Below, in pieces: positions 53,218-61,288 of a stretch of DNA of 64,000 nt (position 1 is the first letter of the stretch; every line of letters begins with the position of its first letter). The DNA lies in NCBI GenBank assembly GCA_016709005.1, contig JADJEU010000001.1, positions 620,001-684,000 of the forward strand, written 5' to 3'. The notes beneath the pieces were generated by a model. It searched no databases and was not told the origin of the DNA. It saw only the letters and a list, made by a program, of their open reading frames with translations. Made by a program: the position numbers and the translations under genes. Source of the stretch: Crocinitomicaceae bacterium (GTDB lineage Bacteria > Bacteroidota > Bacteroidia > Flavobacteriales_D > Crocinitomicaceae).

Positions 53218-54230
53218 GCTTCAAAAGTGGAATCAACGTGTTCTCTGATTAGTTTCTGAAGTTGTGCGGCATTAACCCATTCTGTATTTTCACCAGAGTT
53301 ATACTGAAACCCTTCTTTCACTTTTTTAGCACTAAACATTTTGATATAGTCAGCTAAATTCCAATTCGGAACGCTTGGTAAAATCGCATAGTATGTCCCC
53401 AAATCATAAGTGTAGAACGAGTCAGAAGAAGTAATCATTTCTTCATGAATTTTTTCACCCGGTCTGATTCCAACAATGCGGTGTTCCAAATTTGGAGCCA
53501 CTGCTTTTGCTACCTCTGTCAATTTGTAAGAAGGAATTTTTGGAACAAAAATCTCTCCTCCCCACGCTTGATCCAATGCGTGTAAAACCATATCAACGCC
53601 TTCGTCTAGTGAGATATTGAAGCGTGTCATCGTTGCATCAGTGATTGGCAAAAAACCATCCTTCCTTTTTTTCAAGAAGAAAGGAATCACTGAGCCATTT
53701 GAGCCCATTACATTTCCGTAACGAACCACTGAAAAGCGAATTTGATTTGCACCTTTAATATTGTTAGCAGCTACAAATAATTTATCTGATGCAAGTTTTG
53801 TAGCGCCATAGAGATTGATTGGAGCAGCCGCTTTATCGGTTGATAAGGCAACAACTCTTTTCACTTGCGTTTCAAGTGATGCATTGATCACATTTTCAGC
53901 ACCCAGAATGTTTGTCTTCACACATTCCATTGGATTGTACTCTGCAATGTGAACATGTTTCATCGCTGCAGCATGAATAACATAGTCAACCTCTTTGAAC
54001 GCTCTTTTTACTCTTTCAAAGTCACGAACATCGCCAATAAAATAGCGCATTGCCTTAAATTCTGACGAAGGAAATTCCTGTGCCATTTCGAAATGCTTTT
54101 GTTCATCCCGTGAGAAAATAACAAGACGTTTGATATTTGGGTAATCCTTCAAAATTCGTCTGGTGAGTGCCTTTCCAAGCGACCCGGTTCCGCCGGTGAT
54201 GAGGACAGATTTATCATTTAAATCAAGCAT
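53214..54230 (-). CDS. pseB: UDP-N-acetylglucosamine 4,6-dehydratase (inverting)
   Basis: 338 residues from the ATG at 54230; a TTG two codons upstream is the alternative. It is an extended SDR with VLITGGTGSLGKALTRRI (NAD), AAAMKHVHIAEYNPMEC, and STDKAAAPINLYGATK with catalytic YxxxK, characteristic of PseB. The C-terminus has GEIFVPKIPSYKL and GIRPGEKIHEEMI. It performs the first step of CMP-Pse synthesis, removing water from UDP-GlcNAc with C5 inversion. It heads the PseB-PseC-...-PseI order, 15 bp after the upstream gene's stop. Confidence 0.93.
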   Translation of the reverse strand: MLDLNDKSVLITGGTGSLGKALTRRILKDYPNIKRLVIFSRDEQKHFEMAQEFPSSEFKAMRYFIGDVRDFERVKRAFKEVDYVIHAAAMKHVHIAEYNPMECVKTNILGAENVINASLETQVKRVVALSTDKAAAPINLYGATKLASDKLFVAANNIKGANQIRFSVVRYGNVMGSNGSVIPFFLKKRKDGFLPITDATMTRFNISLDEGVDMVLHALDQAWGGEIFVPKIPSYKLTEVAKAVAPNLEHRIVGIRPGEKIHEEMITSSDSFYTYDLGTYYAILPSVPNWNLADYIKMFSAKKVKEGFQYNSGENTEWVNAAQLQKLIREHVDSTFEA

Positions 54231-54245
54231 AAACAAATAGAATCG

Positions 54246-55133
54246 TTATTTGGTATTTTTTATAAAGATATCAAGTTTTTGACGAGGAAAGGCATCGATA
54301 AAGGAATCTGGGGTCAAATTGATGATCTCAACTTGTTTTTCTTTTGCATATGCCTGCACTTCAAAATAGCCTTTGAAGGTGAGGTAGAACTTATAAATAA
54401 TTTCATGCAATGACCGATGTCCAACGCCATCTACACCATTCATGCGGTCAGGCTTTGCATCTTTATCATAAAAGTGAGGCTGACCAACAAAGGCATAATT
54501 ATTTTCATCTACGCTGATTTGTGGAAGCCATGAATGCTCCACACCTACCAGATAAATCTTCGTATAATTTAACCACATAACATTCATGATAGAAGGTCCG
54601 ATAACATTGTGCAAACGAGGGACACCAAGACGTTTGTTAAAACAAAAATGCTTAAACGATCGCCCACCTTCAAAGGGAATCATGTTAAAGAAAATTATTT
54701 TGATGTTCGGATTTTTTGCCAATTCATCTTGCCAGAATTTTTTCTTTTTTGCTTCCCAGGGAATAAACAAATACATCTCCCAGTCGACCTTCTTACTCAG
54801 GTTTCCAAAAATGCTTGTACGAATTTGAATGTACAAATCTTTAACACCATCTACCCAATAATCGGGCGCGGCCAGCATGTAATACTTTGGCTTGATCTTT
54901 TCAAAACAGGGATGATCACAAAATGCATTGACCCCTAGAACATCCAATGATTTTATGTGACTTAAAAAAGGCTCGTTTTCGATCAAATCGCCCAATGAAG
55001 GACCATTTCCTAGGATAATAACTTCACGTTTATCAACAGGAACTGTTTTATGCAGATTTTTAAACTTTGACAAAAATATTATTTTGATCAGGCCAACAAA
55101 AAACAATCTGGTATTAGTCAAAAATTTCAGCAT
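54246..55133 (-). CDS. GNGPSL-motif protein, candidate nonulosonate (pseudaminyl) transferase
   Basis: 295 residues. After a short hydrophobic N-terminal segment, the strand-loop VIILGNGPSLGDL is typical of the DUF115/MAF-like and GT42 sialyltransferase groups, where this loop binds the CMP-sugar. Further similarity in layout includes VLGVNAFCDH and a GPSIMNVMWLNYTKIYLVGVEHSW segment, which parallels the SGVYMCAVAIALGYKEIYL-like segment of GT42 enzymes. The catalytic His remains to be checked (candidates: GHRSLHE). It lies between a GT2 and pseB in a cluster that makes CMP-Pse but has no other obvious Pse transferase. Confidence 0.55.
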   Translation of the reverse strand: MLKFLTNTRLFFVGLIKIIFLSKFKNLHKTVPVDKREVIILGNGPSLGDLIENEPFLSHIKSLDVLGVNAFCDHPCFEKIKPKYYMLAAPDYWVDGVKDLYIQIRTSIFGNLSKKVDWEMYLFIPWEAKKKKFWQDELAKNPNIKIIFFNMIPFEGGRSFKHFCFNKRLGVPRLHNVIGPSIMNVMWLNYTKIYLVGVEHSWLPQISVDENNYAFVGQPHFYDKDAKPDRMNGVDGVGHRSLHEIIYKFYLTFKGYFEVQAYAKEKQVEIINLTPDSFIDAFPRQKLDIFIKNTK

Positions 55134-56042
55134 CTACTTAGTATTCGAAAATAATCCCTTACTCACCCAACATCTGAACTTCACAATCATCTTTCCTTTA
55201 GCTGGTTTGCCTGCAAAAAGATATCTGAAGTACAAAATAAAACTTGCGCCCCACTTAAAAAACTCAATCGCATAACGTTTCAGCGTAGAACCAAATCCTT
55301 CACGCTTAACGCGAATTCGTTCACTGCTTCCGGTGCCTAGTGCTTGCTTTTTTATAAATTCAGTCGTTGTGCGTTCAACCGGCACACAATGGTAAACCAC
55401 TGCATCGGGAATGTATACGACTTTTAAGTCTGGAAAGTTGTAGATTCTTTTGAAAATGTCTTTTTCTTCACTGCCCCCAAGTCCACTGCCGATTCGACCC
55501 AATTCGACATTGAATAAGCCTACCTTTTCAAAAACACTCATTCGAAAAGACATATTTGATCCGCGCGGATAGTCTGATTTGGTAAATATTTTTTCAGAAT
55601 CTCCCAGATTAAAATAGCCTAAAAGCGAGTTCAGATACTTGTTTTCCCAGGCCGGAATAATGGATTCATAGTGCAATAATATTTTGCTTCCAATTGCTGC
55701 TACTGAATTATTTTTTTCAAAATAGGTGTAGATTTTTTCGAGATAATCGTCCGCCAAAAAAGCATCATCATCAATGAAGGTGATATACTTTCCTTTTGCT
55801 TCTTTTATTCCGCGGTTGCGACCAAAACTCAAACCTTGGTTGGTTTCCAGATAGTATCTGCAAGAAATTGACGAATGCTCCGCAGCAAATTTTTCGAATA
55901 TTTCTTTTGCATTTCCAGGAGAATTATTGTCTACCAGAACAATTTCAAAAAGTGAATGCTTCAAGGTCTGTCTTGCCAAACTCGCCAAAACACCGGGCAA
56001 ATAGCGCTCGCGGTTGTAGGTGCTTATGGTGGCAGTGATCAT
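55134..56042 (-). CDS. Glycosyltransferase family 2
   Basis: 302 residues, GT-A fold. ATISTYNRERYLPGVLASL at the N-terminus, LVDNNSPGNAKEI, GLSFGRNRGIKEAKGKYITFIDDDAFLADDYL with the metal-binding DDD, and a C-terminal hydrophobic stretch (~270-290) that may hold it on the membrane. It should add a sugar to a lipid-linked glycan; donor and acceptor are unknown. It abuts the GNGPSL gene. Upstream, a GxxExxY unit separates it from the YfhO-like gene by 625 bp, while other gaps in this operon are under 20 bp. Confidence 0.9.
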   Translation of the reverse strand: MITATISTYNRERYLPGVLASLARQTLKHSLFEIVLVDNNSPGNAKEIFEKFAAEHSSISCRYYLETNQGLSFGRNRGIKEAKGKYITFIDDDAFLADDYLEKIYTYFEKNNSVAAIGSKILLHYESIIPAWENKYLNSLLGYFNLGDSEKIFTKSDYPRGSNMSFRMSVFEKVGLFNVELGRIGSGLGGSEEKDIFKRIYNFPDLKVVYIPDAVVYHCVPVERTTTEFIKKQALGTGSSERIRVKREGFGSTLKRYAIEFFKWGASFILYFRYLFAGKPAKGKMIVKFRCWVSKGLFSNTK

Positions 56043-56065
56043 GTTTAGTTGAATGATGTAAAAAA

Positions 56066-56107
56066 TTTACCACGGAGGCACGGAGAAAGCGGAGATTCAC
56101 GGAGATT
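56066..56107. repeat. Outer direct copy of the CACGGAG repeat
   Basis: The ~40-bp block TTTACCACGGAGGCACGGAG... recurs 106 bp downstream (56172-56213) with two mismatches. Its short units are ACGGAG/GCGGAG spaced 8-11 bp apart. It suggests the left boundary of the GxxExxY unit was duplicated, or that two units once met here. Confidence 0.7.
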
Positions 56108-56211
56108 ATCATTGGTTGAAAATTCTAAAATTTGAATGTTAGCCGTAATCATATTCACCTTCAGTTTAAACTTTACCACGGAGACACGGAGAAAGCGGAG
56201 ATTCACAGAGA

Positions 56212-56622
56212 TCAGCCCCGTGGCAATTTTCCAAATTCTGGTGTGACTAGTGATACAAGTTGTTCCTTTATGTTTTCGCAGTTAAAATTAATCAATAAGC
56301 CTTTTGGTTTTCCAGCCAATTTCAGATAAGAGAGTAATTGAGCTTTATAAAGTGGTATCATTGCCTCAACAGCTTTATTTTCTACGATAACTAAATCGTT
56401 AACCAAAACATCCAACTTCAGAATTCCTCCTAAATCTTTTCCCTTGTAATAAACAGGGACATGAATTTGAGATTTGACAAGTAACCCCATCGATCTCATT
56501 TCATCTATAAAACAACTCTCATAAACCGATTCTAATAATCCCGGCCCAAGTTGCTTGTGCACTTCTATCGCAGCACCAATTATTTTATATGAAATCTCAT
56601 TAATGCTATTCTGAGTAATCAT
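56212..56622 (-). CDS. GxxExxY protein (PDDEXK_3 nuclease-like), copy 1
   Basis: 136 residues. The name-giving motif is G28-LL-E31-SV-Y34, preceded by IIGAAIEVHKQLGPG. The PD-(D/E)xK nuclease-like core is D71 (KLDVLV) and E81-N-K83 (VENKAVE), followed by a helix and KGLLINFN. The fold is that of small PDDEXK nucleases, but no activity is described for this family to my knowledge. The start and stop codons overlap the flanking inverted repeats. It is roughly half identical to copy 2 at 60532. Confidence 0.85.
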   Translation of the reverse strand: MITQNSINEISYKIIGAAIEVHKQLGPGLLESVYESCFIDEMRSMGLLVKSQIHVPVYYKGKDLGGILKLDVLVNDLVIVENKAVEAMIPLYKAQLLSYLKLAGKPKGLLINFNCENIKEQLVSLVTPEFGKLPRG

Positions 56623-56664
56623 CTCTGTGTGACTCTGTGTTCTCCGTGCCTCCGTGGTTTAAAC
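56621..56664. repeat. Inverted CACGGAG repeat, right end of unit 1
   Basis: On the plus strand: ATCTCTGTGTGACTCTGTG and TTCTCCGTGCCTCCGTGG, the reverse complement of the left-end pattern. In the gene's mRNA it becomes a 5' leader able to pair with the 3' end formed from the left repeat. Several GGAG words in the leader also resemble Shine-Dalgarno sequences. Confidence 0.75.
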
Positions 56665-56666
56665 AA

Positions 56667-59627
56667 TTAGGCTAAAGTTTCCTCTTCGCCTACTGTATCT
56701 TTCATCTTGGTCTGCATATAAATTCCTGCACCAAGCAAAATTAGAATCAAAATAGATCCAATCCACGCGAAAGTTGCTGAAGATTGATACGAATCCAGTT
56801 TGTAAACCAATTCGATTTTGTGATCGCCCGCCGGAACTTCAATTGCACGCAATACATAATTCACACAGGAGATTGGAGTTTCTGCGCCATCCACATAAGC
56901 CTTCCAGCCAACTGGATAATAAATTTCAGAGAAAACGACAAGTTGTTTTTCAGGCGATGAGAACGAATAAGTCAACATATCCGGATGATACGAAGTCATT
57001 GCAACAGTTCCTTCACCAGAATATTTTTCTTGTGTGACATTTGATTTGTAACGTTCGTCAACGACGGTAGTCAAGGCAGGCTGCCAACCTGATTTTCCTT
57101 CAGGAGTTACACCAATCAAAGGCATTTTGGTAGAATCTACATTCATCACATAATCCCACGTTGCCCCTTGCGCTGTTAAAACATAAGCGATTGGTAACTC
57201 AGCAGTAACAGCTTGATATGGCACTTCCACCGGCACTGTATCAAGACGAACAACACCTGTAGAGTCTGGTGCCCCGCTGAAAAGTACGTCAATCAAATCT
57301 GTTGCTTCAACAATTCCAACTGTATCAATTTGACCATTCACAAGTAATTTGTGATTTCCAAAAGTTTGAATGCGATAAGTGTTTGCCGCGTTCAAAGCCA
57401 TAATTTCTTCATCAGCCGATTTTACAAACTGAATGCCTTTCGATAACCAGGCATTGCCCATTGCGTTCTGATTTCTGCCAGTAAGCATTGAGCCCGTCAA
57501 TTCTCCGCTTTGATCATACTTTGGTCTGATGGTATATTTTGAATTCAACATGTCTAAAACAGATGGATTATTTTTTGACAAATGGAATTCAATCAGCTCC
57601 TGATATCTTCCAAGTTTTGCACCATGGTATCCACCAATTGACTTGTTGAAGTAAGACACATATGAACTGTTAAAAGCATTACCTTCTTCAAGTACTCTGA
57701 AGTTTGTATAGCGATTCAAGGTTCTGAAAGTAACCCAACTTACAATACGCATTTTTTCTGTCGCATCAATTTCCTTTCCTGACAATTGAGCATTGGTTGC
57801 ATTGATAGCTGAATCAATTTTTTGATAGAGCGCAGGATTTTCCTCAAGCTCAAACGCAAGAATTTGTTGTTCACCTTCACCAGCGGTGTAAGGATATTTT
57901 TGTTTATAGGCTTCAACCCATTGATCAAATCGTTTGCCTGTTTTTTCAGTGCTCAGATAACGCGAATCGACCAATACAAGGTCACTTAAAATTAAGATCC
58001 CCAGCAATGCAGCAAGTATCGTGTTATTGAATGCATTTTTAAGATAAGCAAAAATTACTCCGGTTCCCAGAATTAAAAAAAGAAGTGAACGACCAACATC
58101 TTTTCTGAAAATTGAAATACGAACATTTTCAATCTCTCCAAAAAACTGCTGATAGACTTCAGCCTGCGCTGGATCTACTTCACTCAGCATTGCAACTTCT
58201 TGCGCACTCAGGAAAGAGTTAAACATAGCCGGAGCAGCAATCAGAATCAATAGAAGGCCAATCATTGAACCGGAAATAATCAAGAATGGTTTCAGGTTTT
58301 TAACAATGTCTGCTTTGGCCTGATACAATTTTTGCAAAAAGAATAAAGCCAATAATGGAACACACAACTCTGCAATCACTAAAATGATAGTCACTGCTCT
58401 GAACTTGCTGTAACCTGGCATGATGTCCAAAAACAAATCTGTCAAGCCCATGAAGTTTTTACCCCAGCTCAACATCACCGTTAATAATGCAACAACAAAA
58501 AGTGGCCAGCGTGAAGGTTCTTTATTGTAAGCAAGACTCAAGAATGCAAGCAATACAACGATTACACCCAAATAAACCGGTCCAGATGTAAAAGGCTGAT
58601 CACCCCAATACTGATTGCTGTTTTTAATGTCATTTCTGAACATAGAATCAGCTTGTTTCAGCGCATTGGCATTTGACTCATTGTCCCCTATTCTGCCCGT
58701 TTCACCACCTTTATAATTTGGAACTATGAACGTAAACGTTTCTGCTTTGCCATAACTCCATGCTGTGATATAATCGCGATCAAGACCAGATGTTTTAATG
58801 TCTGTATTTTCTGAGCCGTCTGCTTTGATTGTTAACTCTGTTCCTCCTCGGGTAGTAGCATCAGTATACTCAGCAGTTCCTTTAATATTTCCATAATTCA
58901 CCATGATTCCAATTCCGTAGGCAACGAGCATTCCCGCAGAAATTTTGATGAAGCGTGAAATTCCATTTTCCATTTTTACGTGACGGAATAATTCAACGCC
59001 ACCTAAAGCAACAAGCACGAAAATCAAATAGTATGTGATTTGCAAGTGATTTGCAGATAGCTGAAACGTCATAAACAAGGCAGAAAGCGCAACGCCCAGC
59101 ACCCAGTTTTTCCAACGATAAGCAAAGATAAATCCGGCGATTAATAACGGTGCGTATCCAACTGCAACCGCTTTTGTGATGTGACCTGCTTCAATAATAA
59201 TTATAAAATATGATGACAATCCGTAGGCAATTGAAGCAACAATCGCAACAATCGGTTTAGCACGAAATGCAATTGCAAGTATGTAGAAACTGATGAAGTA
59301 AACAAACAATAATGATATTGGCGTTGGTAAACCAAGAGTCAATACTTTTCTGAAAAAATCAGGAATTGTTCGACCTTCGTAAGCCATGCTAATTTGTGTT
59401 GCCGGCATACCTGAAAACATGGAATTAGTCCAGCCTATTTGTTCACCAGACTCACGGTAATCTGCAATTTCTTGCGCAGATCCAGCCCAGTTTTTAACGT
59501 CACCTTGTTTTACCTGAAATCCACTCAGTGCTGGATGAAAATAAACCATTGCAATCATTAAAAAGATTCCAATTGCAGCCAAATGCCACAGGTTTGATTT
59601 TTTTAGAAGGTTTTCTTTAAGTGTCAT
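56667..59627 (-). CDS. YfhO-family multi-pass membrane protein
   Basis: 986 residues. About 13 hydrophobic helices occupy residues 12-590, with a first periplasmic loop carrying WTNSMFSGMPATQISM. The C-terminal ~330 residues form an extracytoplasmic domain ending in ILCSEIYYPVGWKAYVDG-type sequence (VFSEIYYPVGWKAYVDGAE) and a last helix near 958-977. This arrangement fits the YfhO/GT-C-like family, whose Gram-positive members help glycosylate lipoteichoic acid. Here it probably works in the same glycan pathway. It follows the FkbM gene by 9 bp. Confidence 0.82.
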   Translation of the reverse strand: MTLKENLLKKSNLWHLAAIGIFLMIAMVYFHPALSGFQVKQGDVKNWAGSAQEIADYRESGEQIGWTNSMFSGMPATQISMAYEGRTIPDFFRKVLTLGLPTPISLLFVYFISFYILAIAFRAKPIVAIVASIAYGLSSYFIIIIEAGHITKAVAVGYAPLLIAGFIFAYRWKNWVLGVALSALFMTFQLSANHLQITYYLIFVLVALGGVELFRHVKMENGISRFIKISAGMLVAYGIGIMVNYGNIKGTAEYTDATTRGGTELTIKADGSENTDIKTSGLDRDYITAWSYGKAETFTFIVPNYKGGETGRIGDNESNANALKQADSMFRNDIKNSNQYWGDQPFTSGPVYLGVIVVLLAFLSLAYNKEPSRWPLFVVALLTVMLSWGKNFMGLTDLFLDIMPGYSKFRAVTIILVIAELCVPLLALFFLQKLYQAKADIVKNLKPFLIISGSMIGLLLILIAAPAMFNSFLSAQEVAMLSEVDPAQAEVYQQFFGEIENVRISIFRKDVGRSLLFLILGTGVIFAYLKNAFNNTILAALLGILILSDLVLVDSRYLSTEKTGKRFDQWVEAYKQKYPYTAGEGEQQILAFELEENPALYQKIDSAINATNAQLSGKEIDATEKMRIVSWVTFRTLNRYTNFRVLEEGNAFNSSYVSYFNKSIGGYHGAKLGRYQELIEFHLSKNNPSVLDMLNSKYTIRPKYDQSGELTGSMLTGRNQNAMGNAWLSKGIQFVKSADEEIMALNAANTYRIQTFGNHKLLVNGQIDTVGIVEATDLIDVLFSGAPDSTGVVRLDTVPVEVPYQAVTAELPIAYVLTAQGATWDYVMNVDSTKMPLIGVTPEGKSGWQPALTTVVDERYKSNVTQEKYSGEGTVAMTSYHPDMLTYSFSSPEKQLVVFSEIYYPVGWKAYVDGAETPISCVNYVLRAIEVPAGDHKIELVYKLDSYQSSATFAWIGSILILILLGAGIYMQTKMKDTVGEEETLA

Positions 59628-59636
59628 GTTTCTTTT

Positions 59637-60424
59637 TTATTTTTTGGTCAGGTAATTTAGCTCCTCAAGTTTTGACTCCGGAAGGAAGTAAAAATCCTGA
59701 TTAACGTTAAAAATATCTTTTATTTCAAGATTGACAAGGATTTCTTCTTTCAGAATATAAGAGCGGTAAGATAAATTAACAAGAAAGTCAACCACATTCT
59801 GGCGATTATCAGTACCGGACAACTCTATCTGCAACACTGGTAAATCGCGAACAATAGTTTGCTTCAGGGAAGGAATTACATACTGTTCAAAACCTTCCAC
59901 ATCGCACTTGATAAAATCCAGTTTTTTTATATCCAACTCGTTAATCAACGCATCTCCATTTTTCATCGGAACCTCAAATGACATGGCGGTAGCTGCGCTG
60001 CTATCAGATTCATCCACCACTTTTGTTAACCCATGACGAACAATCCCATTAACAATTGGAATGGACATTTTAACTTTATCTTTCGCATCAGTACCCAATG
60101 CGCAATTTGAAAGATGATAGTTTTTGTCTTTCAGCTTGCTCATGTTCCTTTCCCATATTTCTGCGAAGAGAGGAATTGGCTCTACTGCGTAAACCTTTCC
60201 GTTCTTGCCAGTTGAAACTGACATAAAAAAGAGTAGTAAGCAAGATTAGCGCCTATATCAAGAACAGTGCTTCCCGGCTTCACTAATTTTTTCAGAAAAA
60301 ACAACTCCGGATATTTTTGACGCATCCACCCCATTGAGATAGAGATAATGTAAATACGGCTCACCAATCTCAGATAACCTTTCAGCCCGAGAATCTTAAC
60401 CAATATTTTTCTGATGAGTTTCAT
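59637..60424 (-). CDS. FkbM-family methyltransferase, with a one-base frameshift
   Basis: About 262 residues if corrected, starting at the ATG 60424. An N-terminal amphipathic or hydrophobic segment is followed by the SAM motif VLDIGANLAYYS. The frame then breaks at a run of six T on the minus strand (A6 at 60225-60230). Adding one T joins it to FMSVSTGKNGKVYAVEPIPLFAEIWERN and the family's FIKCDVEGFEQYVI. FkbM-type enzymes often O-methylate sugars in surface glycans. It is the first gene of the glycan operon on this strand, 9 bp before the YfhO-like gene. Confidence 0.8.
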
Positions 60425-60531
60425 GTTTTATTTCACGCAAAGTTTGAAATTTTCTTTTCTTGATGATTTATGTTTATTAGTAGTTTTTTTTTTACCGCAG
60501 AGGCGCAGAGGGCGCAAAGGTGATCTTTTTT

Positions 60532-60909
60532 TTAAAGTTTGTTTACAATTCTTTTTACTCCATCAATTGCTTTAACTGAATTAAAGTTAATCAGCAGCCC
60601 AAGCTTTATATCCTTTAATTTTAAATAAGTTAGTAATTGTGCCGTATGAATATCGGCTAATGCTTCAACCGATTTTATTTCTACAATTACTTTGTTTTCT
60701 ACTATCAAATCAATGCGATAACCTGCATCCAATTTTACATCTTTATAAACAACCGGTAGAGCAACTTGCTGTTTTACTTCCAATCCCAATTCTTTTAGTT
60801 CAAATGCCAGACAAATTTCATAGGTACTCTCCAGAAGTCCTGGTCCAAGCTGTTTGTGAACTTCTATCGCTGCTCCAATAATCTTAGCTGAAAGATCATT
60901 TTCTGTCAT
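60532..60909 (-). CDS. GxxExxY protein (PDDEXK_3 nuclease-like), copy 2
   Basis: 125 residues. G24-LL-E27-ST-Y30 motif after IIGAAIEVHKQLGPG, which is identical to copy 1 in this stretch. The nuclease-like core is D67 (RIDLIV), E77 and K79 (VEIKSVE), then AQLLTYLKLKDIKLGLLINFN. The C-terminus is shorter than in copy 1 and basic. The N-terminal and core motifs are well kept, while the repeat surrounding it has a different spelling from that around copy 1. Confidence 0.85.
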   Translation of the reverse strand: MTENDLSAKIIGAAIEVHKQLGPGLLESTYEICLAFELKELGLEVKQQVALPVVYKDVKLDAGYRIDLIVENKVIVEIKSVEALADIHTAQLLTYLKLKDIKLGLLINFNSVKAIDGVKRIVNKL

Positions 60910-60950
60910 AATTCAATTTTTTGTGCGGCCTCAAACCAATTCGTGTTTTC

Positions 60951-61007
60951 TCACCGCAGAGTCGCAAAGCCCCCTTTTTTCTCTGCGTTCTTTGCGCCTT
61001 TGCGGTG
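60951..61007. repeat. Right-end repeat of unit 2, self-complementary
   Basis: TCACCGCAGAGTCGCAAAGC (60951-60970) and CTCTGCG...CTTTGCGCCTTTGCGGTG (60981-61007) can pair across a short C/T-rich loop. Together they are a compact version of the motif pair at the left end. Confidence 0.7.
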
Positions 61008-61030
61008 CTTTTTTTTGCCTACAGGACAAA

Positions 61031-61288
61031 TCACTTCACCTCTTCAAAATCAGTATACTCAGCATCACTCGCTGATTTTTTATCTATTTGACTGATGGTT
61101 GTTTTACCGAAATTGCGTTTAGCTTCAGTTGCCATTTGCTCTTGCTCGCGTTGTTTTTTGATGAGATTTTTTTCTTCTTCCAGATTACGTTTTGCAATCA
61201 TCATCTGACCAATCACACGCAATACCACAAATACACCCAGAATTATGAGTACCGTTCTGAATACAGTTGTGATTGCTAGCAAAGTCAT
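61031..61288 (-). CDS. DUF4834-type small membrane protein
   Basis: 85 residues: one N-terminal helix (~8-30), then a basic Lys/Glu/Gln-rich coil (NLEEEKNLIKKQREQEQM) and an acidic end. The layout fits the Bacteroidota DUF4834 family, which has no known function. The start directly abuts the carB stop, so it is probably cotranscribed with carB. Confidence 0.65.
   Translation of the reverse strand: MTLLAITTVFRTVLIILGVFVVLRVIGQMMIAKRNLEEEKNLIKKQREQEQMATEAKRNFGKTTISQIDKKSASDAEYTDFEEVK

Larger units (their letters stand above)
56172..56664 (-). mobile_element. GxxExxY gene enclosed by inverted CACGGAG repeats (candidate mobile unit 1)
   Basis: The left repeat (56172-56213) and right repeat (56621-56664) are inverted relative to each other: the right one, reverse-complemented, reads ACCACGGAGGCACGGAGAA, then CACAGAG and ACACAGAGAT. 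The gene lies exactly between them, with its stop inside the left repeat and its ATG at the inner edge of the right one. The unit interrupts an otherwise compact operon. Confidence 0.6.
60491..61007 (-). mobile_element. GxxExxY gene enclosed by CGCAGAG/CGCAAAG repeats (candidate mobile unit 2)
   Basis: The left end is ACCGCAGAGGCGCAGAG plus GGCGCAAAGG (60494-60520). The right end has the inverted copy CTCTGCGTTCTTTGCGCC plus TTTGCGGTG (60981-61007); the two match at about 21 of 26 positions when inverted. A further direct ACCGCAGAGTCGCAAAG (60953-60969) forms a hairpin with the right end. The gene lies inside with 12 bp on the left and about 40 bp on the right. Confidence 0.55.

Noticed and set aside
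56090..56214. CRISPR-like array formed by the CACGGAG direct repeats
   Set aside because: Only two copies, 106 bp apart, with inner short-period structure and no cas genes; the pattern belongs to the GxxExxY unit boundary.
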